64,000 bases of DNA from Brucella rhizosphaerae (lineage in GTDB: Bacteria > Pseudomonadota > Alphaproteobacteria > Rhizobiales > Rhizobiaceae). The notes beneath the pieces were generated by a model. That model was not told the origin of the DNA. It was given only the letters and a program-made list of their open reading frames with translations, and ran no database searches. The stretch spans positions 124,001 through 188,000 of the forward strand of contig NZ_NNRK01000017.1 in assembly GCF_002252475.1 (NCBI RefSeq), written 5' to 3'. Made by a program: the position numbers and the translations under genes. This document shows positions 29,452-38,531 of this stretch, piece by piece. How positions within the stretch are numbered: the first letter of the stretch is position 1; each line of letters starts with the position of its first letter.

Positions 29452-30507
29452 CTAAAACAACACGACGTCCTCCGGCGCGATGCTCATTGTTATCGAGTTT
29501 TCAGGAGTAAGATGAATACCTGCCTCATTGAGTTCGCGCGGTGAAGAAACGGCCGTCAGATGCTGACCGTCGCTTAGCATGAGGTCAATTTCGACCATGC
29601 CGCCGAGGAACACATGTTTTTTAATAGTAACTGTCTGACTATTTTGCGCGGAAGGTAAGGGTGCTTTGCTTAGACTGAGTGCCTCTGGTCGGATAAGCAC
29701 CTCGGTTGCAGTTTTGGAACTAAGAGCTGCATGAAACCGCACGCCGCCATCAGTCGTAAAAATCCCATTGTCCGTTGTTTGTCCGGTCAGGAAATTCGCC
29801 CGACCGATAAAATCAGCAACAAAGCGGTTTGCAGGCTGCTTATACAACTGTTCCGCATTGCCGATCTGTTCAATCACACCTGAACGCATCAGTACCAACC
29901 GGTCACCAACCGACATGGCCTCTTCCTGATCGTGAGTCACCATAATTGTCGTGATACCAAGTGTTTTTTGCAGGCTGCGAAGCTCATCACGGACTTGCAG
30001 ACGCAAACGAGCATCCAGATTGGATAAGGGCTCATCGAGAAGCAGCATATCCGGCCGAATTGCGATAGCGCGAGCAATGGCGACACGCTGTTGCTGACCG
30101 CCGGATAATTGTTTGGGTAAGCGGTCCATCAAGTGCCCAAGATCTACAAGCTCAAGAGCGTGCTGTACGCGGGTTTTCAGTTCTGGTTCTGCGACTTTTC
30201 TGCGGCGAAGGCCAAAGGCAACATTTTCGAAAATACTCAGATGCGGGAAAAGCGCATAGTTCTGAAACACCAGACCGATATTACGTCGATGCGGAGGCTC
30301 GTAAGTGATTTCCCTGCTGCCCAAGCGCATGGTTCCGGCATCTGGTTCGATAAAGCCAGCCAGCATGCGCAAAGTTGTCGTCTTGCCACAACCTGATGGT
30401 CCCAAAAAGATAAGGAACTCGCCCTCATGAACGTCAAGCGTCATGTCGGATACGGCCCGGAAAGCCCCGTAGGTTTTGGTCAGTCCCTGAATTTGAACGT
30501 CAGCCAT
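29452..30507 (-). CDS. Spermidine/putrescine-type ABC transporter ATPase
   Basis: 351 residues with Walker A GPSGCGKTTTLRMLAG, Q-loop FQNYALFPHLS, signature [15 protein letters not shown], Walker B MLLLDEPLSNLDARL, THDQEEAMSVGDRL and a C-terminal TOBE region. Its start overlaps the stop of the upstream permease gene by one base, pointing to translational coupling. Confidence 0.92.
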   Translation of the reverse strand: MADVQIQGLTKTYGAFRAVSDMTLDVHEGEFLIFLGPSGCGKTTTLRMLAGFIEPDAGTMRLGSREITYEPPHRRNIGLVFQNYALFPHLSIFENVAFGLRRRKVAEPELKTRVQHALELVDLGHLMDRLPKQLSGGQQQRVAIARAIAIRPDMLLLDEPLSNLDARLRLQVRDELRSLQKTLGITTIMVTHDQEEAMSVGDRLVLMRSGVIEQIGNAEQLYKQPANRFVADFIGRANFLTGQTTDNGIFTTDGGVRFHAALSSKTATEVLIRPEALSLSKAPLPSAQNSQTVTIKKHVFLGGMVEIDLMLSDGQHLTAVSSPRELNEAGIHLTPENSITMSIAPEDVVLF

Positions 30508-31331
30508 CAGACCATCCTCGAAATATTTACAAAGCGGTTGGAAATCATCAGCATCAGCGCCACAAAAAGCACTTGCAGAACAGAAACGGCAGCGATCGTT
30601 GGATCAATCTTCCATTCCAGATACTGCATCATCGCAACCGGAAGCGTCACTTGTCCTGGAGCAGAGAGGAAAATTGATACCTCAAGATTGCCGAAACTGA
30701 CGACGAACGAGAACACGGCCGCTGCAAAAATCCCTGGCTTGATAAGTGGCAGCGTTACAAGCCAGACAACAGTTGATGGTTTGGCACCAAGGGAAGCCGC
30801 AGCCTCCTCAACTGTCATGTTTACACCTTCGAGCGAGGCCAGAAGCAAGCGAATGCACCACGGAATTGTCAGCAAAACATGCCCGGCCACAAAGACACCC
30901 GTCGAACCGACAATCGGGGCTCCAGAGGCAATTTCGATTTCAACTACAGTGACATAGAGTGCCGCACCAATGACGATTGCTGGCACCGTAAGAGGTGACA
31001 TTAAAAGTTGGATCAATGCACTTCGACCGCGAAAACTGCGCCGAATAATCACAATTGCCGCAGGAACTGAAACCAGAAGGCCAGCAAACATTGCAAAGCT
31101 AGCGACAGCGATAGAAAGCAGGAAGCCACTGAAAAACTGGGGCTGGCGAAAGGCTTCCGAAAACCAGTGGAGCGAGTAGCCTTCAACCGGCAATGACAGT
31201 ATCTCGTTCGAGATCACAGAGAGCCAGAACACCAGCACAAGGGGCAGAAGCATCAGCACAAGGCTGAATGCTATCATTGTTGCTGCTCCCAATCGTCCCA
31301 GGCGTTCTGAAAGAGAATTGCCTCGGACCAT
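30507..31331 (-). CDS. PotC-like ABC transporter permease
   Basis: 274 residues with six predicted helices and EAA loop AAASLGAKPSTVVWLVTLPL. The opening region (LVLVFWLSVISNEILSLPVEGYSLHWF) is of PotC/PotI type. It starts 5 nt after the amidohydrolase stop, so the enzyme and the importer are one transcription unit. Confidence 0.9.
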   Translation of the reverse strand: MVRGNSLSERLGRLGAATMIAFSLVLMLLPLVLVFWLSVISNEILSLPVEGYSLHWFSEAFRQPQFFSGFLLSIAVASFAMFAGLLVSVPAAIVIIRRSFRGRSALIQLLMSPLTVPAIVIGAALYVTVVEIEIASGAPIVGSTGVFVAGHVLLTIPWCIRLLLASLEGVNMTVEEAAASLGAKPSTVVWLVTLPLIKPGIFAAAVFSFVVSFGNLEVSIFLSAPGQVTLPVAMMQYLEWKIDPTIAAVSVLQVLFVALMLMISNRFVNISRMV

Positions 31332-31336
31332 GTGAC

Positions 31337-32569
31337 TTACTCCGCCAGAGCGTTTTTATGAAAGACGCCGCCCTTCATGATTGCAATCAAGCACTCGTCA
31401 TGACGTTCTAACGTGGTGATATCCTCAAGCGGATTCCCATCTACAATCAAAAGGTCCGCATAGGCGCCTGGCATGATCACCCCAACTTCGTCTTCCATGC
31501 CACAGAGCTTTGCCGAAACTCTGGTCGCTGAATGCAGCACTTCGCGGTTCGTCAGAACGCTTGCGCGTAAGGAAAATTCCATCGACTGGTATTTGTGAAG
31601 TTGGCCGAGCAAATCGGACCCGAATGCCATTGGAAGACCGGCATCACGCATAATCGCCAACGACTCTAGTCCACCACGACGTACCGTATCAATCTTGGAT
31701 TGGGAATCTTCACTCAGACCGAAGCTTGCGCCTTCCAACGCTAGCCCTTCATAGGCAACGAGTGTTGGGCAGGCGATTGCACCAGCTTCGGCAGCCAGTC
31801 GTGCAGTCTCAGGCGTTATGAGGTTGCAATGTTCCAATGACTTGACACCGCATTCGACAGCACGGCGAATAGAGGCATCTGAATAGGTGTGCGCGGCAAC
31901 ATAAAGCCCGTAATTCTCGGCTTCTTCAACAATGGCGCAAATTTCTTCGCGCGAATATTGCAGTACGTGAATGGGGTCGTTAGGCGATGCGACACCGCCA
32001 TTGGCCATGATTTTGATAAACTGTGCACCATTTTTGATTTCTTCGCGTGCGGCGCGACGCACTTCATCTACGCCATCTGCAATGCGACCCAGACTTCCCA
32101 GCCGGGCTTCATGTAAGGGACGATTGTCGTAGCGCTTACGGTAATCACCATGGCCGACTGTTTGGCTTAATGCTTTACCACATATAACGAGGCGAGGGGC
32201 CTCAACGGCGCCTTCGTCGACAGCAAGTTTCAAGCCAAGATCAGCGCCAGCCAGGTCGCGCAGAGTTGTAAATCCGCGCATCAGCATATCACGCATGATC
32301 TTGGCGCTACGCAGAGCTATAAGAGATGTCGGTAAAGCGGCGTTTTCGGCGAGATCAACGAGCGTTGCTGCTACGTGCACGTGTGCATCAACGAGGCCTG
32401 GCATCAATGTGCGGCCTGCCAAGTCAATTCTTTGCGCGTCAGGAGCGTCAATTCGCTGGTCACTAACTGTTACGATGCGATCGCCTTCGACCAGTACTTC
32501 CAAGCCGGATTTAAGTGCGCCGCTATCAACATCAAGAATCTGACCGCCGAAAAACACATAACTCGTCAT
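31337..32569 (-). CDS. Metal-dependent amidohydrolase (imidazolonepropionase/prolidase-like)
   Basis: 410 residues. The metal site is intact: LVDAHVHVA (His-x-His) at about residue 60, a likely carboxylated lysine in QFIKIMANGG, histidines in YVAAHTYSD and SLEHCNLI, and the catalytic Asp in MAFGSDLLG. The flanking N- and C-terminal beta segments (LAGRTLMPG, GAYADLLIVDGNPLEDI) match the broad amidohydrolase family that includes Xaa-Pro and Xaa-Arg dipeptidases. It would hydrolyse an amide or peptide-like compound brought in by the neighbouring importer. It is divergent from the TetR gene. No narrower substrate call is justified. Confidence 0.85.
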   Translation of the reverse strand: MTSYVFFGGQILDVDSGALKSGLEVLVEGDRIVTVSDQRIDAPDAQRIDLAGRTLMPGLVDAHVHVAATLVDLAENAALPTSLIALRSAKIMRDMLMRGFTTLRDLAGADLGLKLAVDEGAVEAPRLVICGKALSQTVGHGDYRKRYDNRPLHEARLGSLGRIADGVDEVRRAAREEIKNGAQFIKIMANGGVASPNDPIHVLQYSREEICAIVEEAENYGLYVAAHTYSDASIRRAVECGVKSLEHCNLITPETARLAAEAGAIACPTLVAYEGLALEGASFGLSEDSQSKIDTVRRGGLESLAIMRDAGLPMAFGSDLLGQLHKYQSMEFSLRASVLTNREVLHSATRVSAKLCGMEDEVGVIMPGAYADLLIVDGNPLEDITTLERHDECLIAIMKGGVFHKNALAE

Positions 32570-32821
32570 CGTTCATTCCCCATAATGCGCCAGTTTCGGC
32601 GCTTGTATACAGTAAGTATATTGCCCTCATCCTTGCACGGGGGTTTCGGTTTGTCCACATAAAAACAGGTCAGTTTGTTTTTATGTTGAAAACTCGCCTA
32701 TACCTCTGTTTTAACATAGATTTAAATGGATGTTGTTCGTTGCATATGTTGATTTTAGATGCAGTTCGCTTAATATCGAGGCAGTAATTTAATCTGTAAT
32801 TATTTGTAGAGACGTCATCCC

Positions 32822-33466
32822 ATGAACAGCTCCGCTAAGCCGATCAGGGCGCGAAATTCAGCGCAATTGAGTAGAAAAACGCAGGCGGAGCGCTCGTTAT
32901 CGACGCGGTCAAGAGTGTGCCAAGCCACCCTCGAGGCGCTTGCCGAAGTTGGTCATGGACTCATTTCAACAGCTATGATTGCTCAAAAGGCACAAGTTTC
33001 GCGTGGTGCGCTGACGCACCAGTTCCCTTCGCGCAATGATCTTCTCGTGGCAGCTCTTCGACAGCTTCATGAAGACTGGGAGATAGTTCATCCTGTTGCG
33101 TCTAATCCAGATGAGACACGATATTCCCTATCTGAACTCACTGAAACGCTATGGCTAAACATCTTTGCAGACAAACGATACATTGCTGCAATTGAATTGA
33201 TGCTGGCGGCACGATTGGATAACGAACTGGGTCAGCGATTGCGTGATGAAATGAAGCGATGGGTTAATATACGTGACTTACGCGTATCTAAACTGGTAGG
33301 TTTTGAGCCTGAGAACCAAACGGATACTCTAAAGCTTCATCTCATTTTATCAGTGCTGCGCGGCATCGCTGTTCATCAGAGTTTTGATCCGGATGTCGAT
33401 ACCAGTAGAAAGCTAGTCGATCTTTGGAAAAATATGTTGAATGAAATAGTGGATAATGCTAACTGA
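32822..33466 (+). CDS. TetR-family transcriptional regulator
   Basis: 214 residues. The helix-turn-helix is at about residues 30-75 (ISTAMIAQKAQVSRGALTHQ, FPSRNDLLVAAL); the rest is the variable ligand domain. It is divergent from the amidohydrolase/importer unit with a 252-nt AT-rich gap, so it is the likely local repressor. The first 25 residues form a basic extension. Confidence 0.9.
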   Translation: MNSSAKPIRARNSAQLSRKTQAERSLSTRSRVCQATLEALAEVGHGLISTAMIAQKAQVSRGALTHQFPSRNDLLVAALRQLHEDWEIVHPVASNPDETRYSLSELTETLWLNIFADKRYIAAIELMLAARLDNELGQRLRDEMKRWVNIRDLRVSKLVGFEPENQTDTLKLHLILSVLRGIAVHQSFDPDVDTSRKLVDLWKNMLNEIVDNAN

Positions 33467-33992
33467 TTTTCGATTATTTCAGACAATTTGTCTGGTTAGA
33501 ATCTGATCAATATAACTATTTAAAACAATAGTATAACATCTGCATTATCTTAATGCAGATCTGCTCCATTTTCATTCGAAATTTAGTAGTCACCTTGTGT
33601 CGAATAGTAAAAATAGATCAGGTTTTAAGGCTTTTCCTTAGGATGAAAATTCGGACAACCCAATGGATCAAGACGTTTTTGTGCAGCTTACCCGCTGCTG
33701 CTATCCTATGCTGGACAATGGCAAATCTAAAGAGCGAAACAGTACATTCTTCTTCAGATCTCTTGTCTGTGGGGTTTGGCTAGCCAGTTAAATGGATATA
33801 TCAGGACTTCGCGCTCAATATGGGTCTTTTTTCTTTAGTGCTAGTGTCTGTCTATAATGCTCTGCCAGTTTTAAAAAATCTGTCTGCCGTCAAAATGATT
33901 TGAAGTAGTTTTGTAAATCATTGCAGGCGTGGCGTGCTCATCTCTCCGGTAATCGGAATGATATTTCCACTGTTTGTCTCCGTTTCATAACG
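33467..33992. other. Intergenic region, no supported gene
   Basis: AT-rich stretch between the TetR gene and the convergent Sel1-like gene. A short frame ending at 33783 contains one hydrophobic stretch but has no clear ribosome-binding site, so it is not called as a gene. Confidence 0.45.
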
Positions 33993-36743
33993 TCATTGCT
34001 CGAGTGTTTCCACACAGAAGCTCCGCTTTGAAATTGGGTTGAGCCAGCAATTTGTTGCACTGTCACTTCGAACGCCATCTGTTATGACTTCATTTAAAAG
34101 CCATGTTCCGTCCTTTTGATAGACCACGGTTCTGTCGCCATCTGGCCAGACATACACTTCTAATCTGACCTGATGACGCTGTTCCTTTAATTGTCCAGCT
34201 GCCTGATAAAAAGGAAACTCGCGGCATATCTTGTCAGAAGACACAGATCCGCGGTCATCCTGAACGCGACAGCGAACACGGTTATGGGGATAACGCCCGT
34301 TACTCCAGTCATCGAGCAGCTTCCGGTTTAACTGACAAGCCTGCTTAATATTGTCCATGCAACCCATGTCGTATGCGCGCGAGGCCTCCGATCCAATTCC
34401 AATTGGATTTTGGGTGTCGTCATACATGTTTCCCGGAAGGATTAATTTGGGAGCGCCAGTCTCACCAAGATGATTGAGTGTATCCAGGAGAATATTTCCG
34501 TACTTGATACAGGCTTCGCCATCTGTGGTTTTTACAAACGAATGAAAGCATCCACTTTGATAGGCAATCACTGCTTCCTGCGGATTGGGCTCAACACCAA
34601 GGCCGGATGCGTGGATATTACCTGCCAGTTTGCAGGCATAGGGTGACAGTCCAAGATCTTCGGCACCACAGGCAAATTCTGACCAGCGAAGCGCATCGGC
34701 ATATTGGATTTTCTGCGCCAGTGCGAATTTGGCTGCATTATAACAGATGCTGACATCCCTCGGTCTTCTGACTGCATTCTTGATCTGATACTCGCAAGTT
34801 CTTGCGTAAACATCTGCTGCGTTGGCGTTATCCCCGCTGGAAGCAAGAGTATCTGCTAAGGTAAGACATGTGCTTGCAGGGCTATCATCAAAGCGACAAC
34901 CGGTGCGAAGGGCTGACAAAAGCGCTTCTTTATCTTCATTGTCTGGCGATCGATTCTGGGATTTCTCGGCTATAAGTGAAGCCAGTGCCTGGCAGCCGTT
35001 GACATTTTCACCCTTACAAGCTTCAGAAAGCATAACTTCAATACGGGACGGCTGATTATCTTCCTCCAGTGACTTATAGGCTGTAACGGCAGCACTACAA
35101 GCCTGTGGTCCATCGGAGGTTCTGTCGGTCATGCATTTCGCAACAAGAGCGCCGTAAATCTCGCGTTGAGCGGGTTTTGCTCCACTAAGCTCAGGGTCGA
35201 GAGCCGCCGCCAATCCATCACAAACGCTGTCTTTCTCAGATTGGTGCGCACATAAATCGTTCGCCCTTGCTGCTGCTCTGCTTCGGGCTTCGGCAGGCCA
35301 GTGATCGCCCAGCCTGGTTTGGGCGGCACAGGCTGATGGATCACCAGCAGTGCAGCCTCTTTCCAGAAAGCTTTTCGCTTTTTCAATTCTTGTGTCGCCA
35401 GTTGCCGAAATTTTTGTAGTTTGTAGAAAATCACGGTATTTCAGATAACCGGGCTTACATTGAGGGACGTTGGGTTTAGCAGGGCCTGGAGTACAGAATT
35501 CCTCGACAAAAGATCCCAGCGCGTAATTTTCATCCGCCGTTGCGGAGGCGTAGCCTTTACGCGCCTGAACAACCTGTGCGAAGGTGTCCTCAAGTTCTTC
35601 ACATGCCCAGGTAATGCTGGTTCTGCATGCGATCAGCATGGCAGCAAAATTCGATGCCGCCTGAATGAGTGTCGGTGTCTTATAAGGTGCTGTACCACGC
35701 GCTAATAAGATGCAGCTCACAGCCTGTCGTGCATCGCAGCCAGGCTTTGCAAGTTCCAAAACAACAAGATCGTCAGGATTGCGGGTTCCGCCGTCAACGG
35801 CACGAAACTGCGCATTTTCCAATGTGTTTTCAGCACGATTGATCGCAAGTTTACAGCCAAGCACATTCCCGCCCATGCACCCCATAAGGGCATAATGGGT
35901 AACAGTTGCAGGCAAGGTTCCGTTTGGATCGTCCGCGTCGTAGATCACTTCAGCGTAGCGACTACAGGCTTCTGAAGCTCCCAAATCACAGGCTTGCTTT
36001 AAAACAGCTGCATCGGTCGTTTGCACTCCCTTACGCATCAAATCGTGAGCTGCGGCCAGACGTTCGGCGTCGGAAGCAAAGCGTCCGCTTTCTCCTTCTG
36101 AAAACGTGTTTTCGGCTTTCAGCATCGCTTCAGCAAATTCTGCACCGGTTGAGCATTGGCTGGTCGTGGGAATGCCATCTGCTTGCCGCAGTATCGCTTC
36201 ACTCGCGCGCGTATTGAGCAAGCCAAGGGACAGTGCATAATTTCCATTGCTCATTCGGTAGGCGGCCATGGAAGCGCGGAATTTTTCAAGAGCCGATGCT
36301 TCTTTATTCAAAGCGGCGACCGAGCTTGTTTCAACTGCAATCAGGTGGCAGGTGTTTGGAGGAGCCAGAAAGCTCTGGCCGTTCACTGCGCGCTTTTCAA
36401 AGTCGCAGAAATTAAAGACCTGGTCGATTGGCAAAAAACCCGTGGCACGTTGAAGCCCGGTTCCGGTGGCATAATTGACTGCAAAATAAGGCTTATTGTC
36501 TGATCCAAAGGTGATGTCTTCCAGTTGGATTTCATCTCTGGAACTAAGCGAATGCTGAGCTGACTTTCCGGGACTGGCGCTTACCTGTGCGGGTGCGCAA
36601 ACATGTCTGATGCCGAGCGGCTGATGAGGTTGCAAACCATCTGAACGAACAGGACCGCTTATCGTCAACACGGCTAAAAGCGATGCTGACAGGAATACAA
36701 TACCGTTTTTGATCAAGCTACCGCTCACCATTCTGCAGTTCAT
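33993..36743 (-). CDS. Secreted cysteine-rich Sel1-like repeat protein
   Basis: 916 residues from the ATG at 36743, which overlaps the TAA of the upstream small gene (TAATG); a start four codons earlier also exists. A signal peptide (NGIVFLSASLLAVLTISG) is followed by a region without known domains, then about ten helical repeats each with a cysteine pair: ACDLGASEACSRYA, RGCTAGDPSACAAQ, EACKGENVNGCQALA, QSGCFHSFV and others. Paired cysteines in Sel1-like repeats are known from the Helicobacter Hcp proteins, where they form disulfides, so this is probably a periplasmic or exported repeat protein. No enzymatic motif is seen. The last 120 residues are a separate non-repeat part with VYVWPDGDRTVVY. 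Confidence 0.82.
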   Translation of the reverse strand: MNCRMVSGSLIKNGIVFLSASLLAVLTISGPVRSDGLQPHQPLGIRHVCAPAQVSASPGKSAQHSLSSRDEIQLEDITFGSDNKPYFAVNYATGTGLQRATGFLPIDQVFNFCDFEKRAVNGQSFLAPPNTCHLIAVETSSVAALNKEASALEKFRASMAAYRMSNGNYALSLGLLNTRASEAILRQADGIPTTSQCSTGAEFAEAMLKAENTFSEGESGRFASDAERLAAAHDLMRKGVQTTDAAVLKQACDLGASEACSRYAEVIYDADDPNGTLPATVTHYALMGCMGGNVLGCKLAINRAENTLENAQFRAVDGGTRNPDDLVVLELAKPGCDARQAVSCILLARGTAPYKTPTLIQAASNFAAMLIACRTSITWACEELEDTFAQVVQARKGYASATADENYALGSFVEEFCTPGPAKPNVPQCKPGYLKYRDFLQTTKISATGDTRIEKAKSFLERGCTAGDPSACAAQTRLGDHWPAEARSRAAARANDLCAHQSEKDSVCDGLAAALDPELSGAKPAQREIYGALVAKCMTDRTSDGPQACSAAVTAYKSLEEDNQPSRIEVMLSEACKGENVNGCQALASLIAEKSQNRSPDNEDKEALLSALRTGCRFDDSPASTCLTLADTLASSGDNANAADVYARTCEYQIKNAVRRPRDVSICYNAAKFALAQKIQYADALRWSEFACGAEDLGLSPYACKLAGNIHASGLGVEPNPQEAVIAYQSGCFHSFVKTTDGEACIKYGNILLDTLNHLGETGAPKLILPGNMYDDTQNPIGIGSEASRAYDMGCMDNIKQACQLNRKLLDDWSNGRYPHNRVRCRVQDDRGSVSSDKICREFPFYQAAGQLKEQRHQVRLEVYVWPDGDRTVVYQKDGTWLLNEVITDGVRSDSATNCWLNPISKRSFCVETLEQ

Positions 36744-37089
36744 TAAACCCCGCAACAGTTTTCGCCCTTATTCTCTTTATAATCGAAGCCTTGCACAACG
36801 CTGACGTTCACATCTTCGACAGCGATACATTGAACCGTGAAAACACCGCGCCCTTGCTCGCCACCGCTGACAATAATCGGCTGTTGCGGAAACTGCTGCA
36901 AACTAACCAAAAAACTGGCTGCTCTGGTTGAGCTTTCGACACTGATCAGCAGTTTTCTATATCAAGTGCGTGGCTTGGAGTTCGTTCGACGTGATAAGTA
37001 AGACTGAAGTCAGATTCTTGCGCGCAAAGCTGTACGATTGATGTGATCAAGCATGTTACTGTGATCGCCAAAACGTCTACATTCTTCAT
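36743..37089 (-). pseudogene. Small secreted protein gene with a frameshift
   Basis: ATG at 37089 gives a signal peptide (MKNVDVLAITVTCLITSIV, cut near LCAQES) and reads to a TGA near 36952. One base earlier in phase the frame continues smoothly (SVESSTRAASFLVSLQQFP, then VFTVQCIAVEDVNVSVV) to a TAA that overlaps the start of the Sel1-like gene. The length is 347 nt, one short of a multiple of three; a single missing A in the run at about 36958-36961 explains both halves. The restored product is about 115 residues, with four cysteines, two of them at the end (ENCCGV). It is either a true frameshift mutation or a sequencing error. Function unknown. Confidence 0.7.
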
Positions 37090-37535
37090 ACAAAATTCCG
37101 CGCTGAACGATAAATGTGTAATACCGAAACCTATTATCTTTCTAACGTTTTACATCCGCCAATTAGAAGGTTCGATATCAAAATTGTATCAGTGAATTTT
37201 AGTTTGAATGCAGTGATCAGATGACGACTGCGAAAACTGATCTTGACCTTTATAGTCGGTTAGTCGAGCAGTTTGGCACATATGGCAAAAGTGCATTTGC
37301 CATATGTGCCGGAGTTATACCTATTTACTGGCGTTAAGTGTGGAGTTACGTTGATTACGTTGCAGATTGACCGTAATTCTACGCTCAAGTGTACGTATAG
37401 GAACTGACCGGGTCAAAAAGCAACCATCTAGTAGCAGTTACAATCGTTCGCAAATGCCTAAAGAAAGCGAACTCAGGCAAATCCTTGGCCATTTTTCTTT
37501 GATAATTTCGCTCTGATGTTAAACATCAGCTGGCA
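37090..37535. other. Intergenic region with palindrome
   Basis: 446 nt. It contains the palindrome at 37275-37310 and the promoter region of the small secreted gene. No gene seen. Confidence 0.45.
37275..37310. repeat. Intergenic palindrome, copy B
   Basis: Perfect inverted repeat with 15-nt arms GGCACATATGGCAAA / TTTGCCATATGTGCC and a 6-nt centre. It is the cleanest of four related palindromes in this window. It lies beyond the 3' end of the Gfo/Idh/MocA gene. Confidence 0.75.
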
Positions 37536-38531
37536 CTACAGTCCTATTTCCTTTCGCATGGTCTCTAAGCGTTCCATGGCGATAACACCGTCTATGATGT
37601 TTGGTGCCGGTGTATCTTCGCCCATTAGCGCCGGAACGACATCGGCCAGCAGCGAATGATAGCCCTTCGGATCTTCGTTCGCAGCTGCAGTGAAGTTAGG
37701 CTTCCAAGTCAGTGAATCGCATTCGCTTGATAGCGTTGCTTTGGGATCATCTATCTTGAATGCAGGATTGCGATGCCAGCGCACATCAATGACATTATCT
37801 ACCTCGATACGCTGATGATCTCCCATTAGCTCAATGCGCTCGACGGGTGTTCCACGCGATTGCATAGTCCCCATGGCAATGCTGCCCATAGCTCCACATT
37901 CAAAGTCGAAAGCCGCGTGAATAAGCAGCTTGCCCGGTTGTTTTTCGACTTTCTTGGCTGTCAGTTTTCGAACAGGGGAAACCAAGTGGGAGACGAGGTC
38001 CATATAATGGACGCAGTGGTGCAGGAAGAAACCGGTGTAATCGACGTTGCCCGCGAAATAACCGGGAGCCGTCATATAATAGCCCGTCAGCCCGAGAACG
38101 TCGCCGAATTGACCCGACCGTATGATATTTGAAGCAATTTTGTTTCCGACAGAATAGCGCTTCATGAAACCGAGCAGCAGTGGCTTTTTCGTTTTCTCGG
38201 AAGCTTTGAGAAGTTCTCGCGCGCCTTCGGCCGATCCAGAAGGTGGCTTTTCCATGAATACAGGTAGGCCGCGTTCCAGTGCGGCTTTACCAAAGGCAAG
38301 ATGCTGATCAGGGCCGACAGCCATGCCAATTGCATCAAGACCGGGTGTGTTGAGCAGGGTTTCAACATCATTTGTAAGTGCGCGTACCCCGAACTGTCGT
38401 CCGGCATTTGCTAGCCGTACCGGGTCGACATCGCAGAGTGCGGCAATCTCCACATCATAGCGAACAAGCTGAGGAAGCAACATTTGGGTTGCGTGGATGC
38501 CGCAACCAATCCAACCAATTTTGAGGGTCAT
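37536..38531 (-). CDS. Gfo/Idh/MocA-family oxidoreductase
   Basis: 331 residues. The N-terminal Rossmann motif is IGWIGCGIHATQML; MEKPPSGSAEGAREL is the EKP signature with the conserved lysine; FFLHHCVHYMDLVSHL holds the family's histidine region. Members oxidise or reduce sugars, inositols and their derivatives with NAD(P). It is the last gene of the sugar-uptake unit and overlaps the isomerase/epimerase gene by 4 nt. The substrate is not known. Confidence 0.88.
   Translation of the reverse strand: MTLKIGWIGCGIHATQMLLPQLVRYDVEIAALCDVDPVRLANAGRQFGVRALTNDVETLLNTPGLDAIGMAVGPDQHLAFGKAALERGLPVFMEKPPSGSAEGARELLKASEKTKKPLLLGFMKRYSVGNKIASNIIRSGQFGDVLGLTGYYMTAPGYFAGNVDYTGFFLHHCVHYMDLVSHLVSPVRKLTAKKVEKQPGKLLIHAAFDFECGAMGSIAMGTMQSRGTPVERIELMGDHQRIEVDNVIDVRWHRNPAFKIDDPKATLSSECDSLTWKPNFTAAANEDPKGYHSLLADVVPALMGEDTPAPNIIDGVIAMERLETMRKEIGL

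Noticed and set aside
33553..33783. Possible small membrane protein of 46-76 residues
   Set aside because: One hydrophobic stretch is present, but there is no ribosome-binding site at a fitting distance and no recognisable family.
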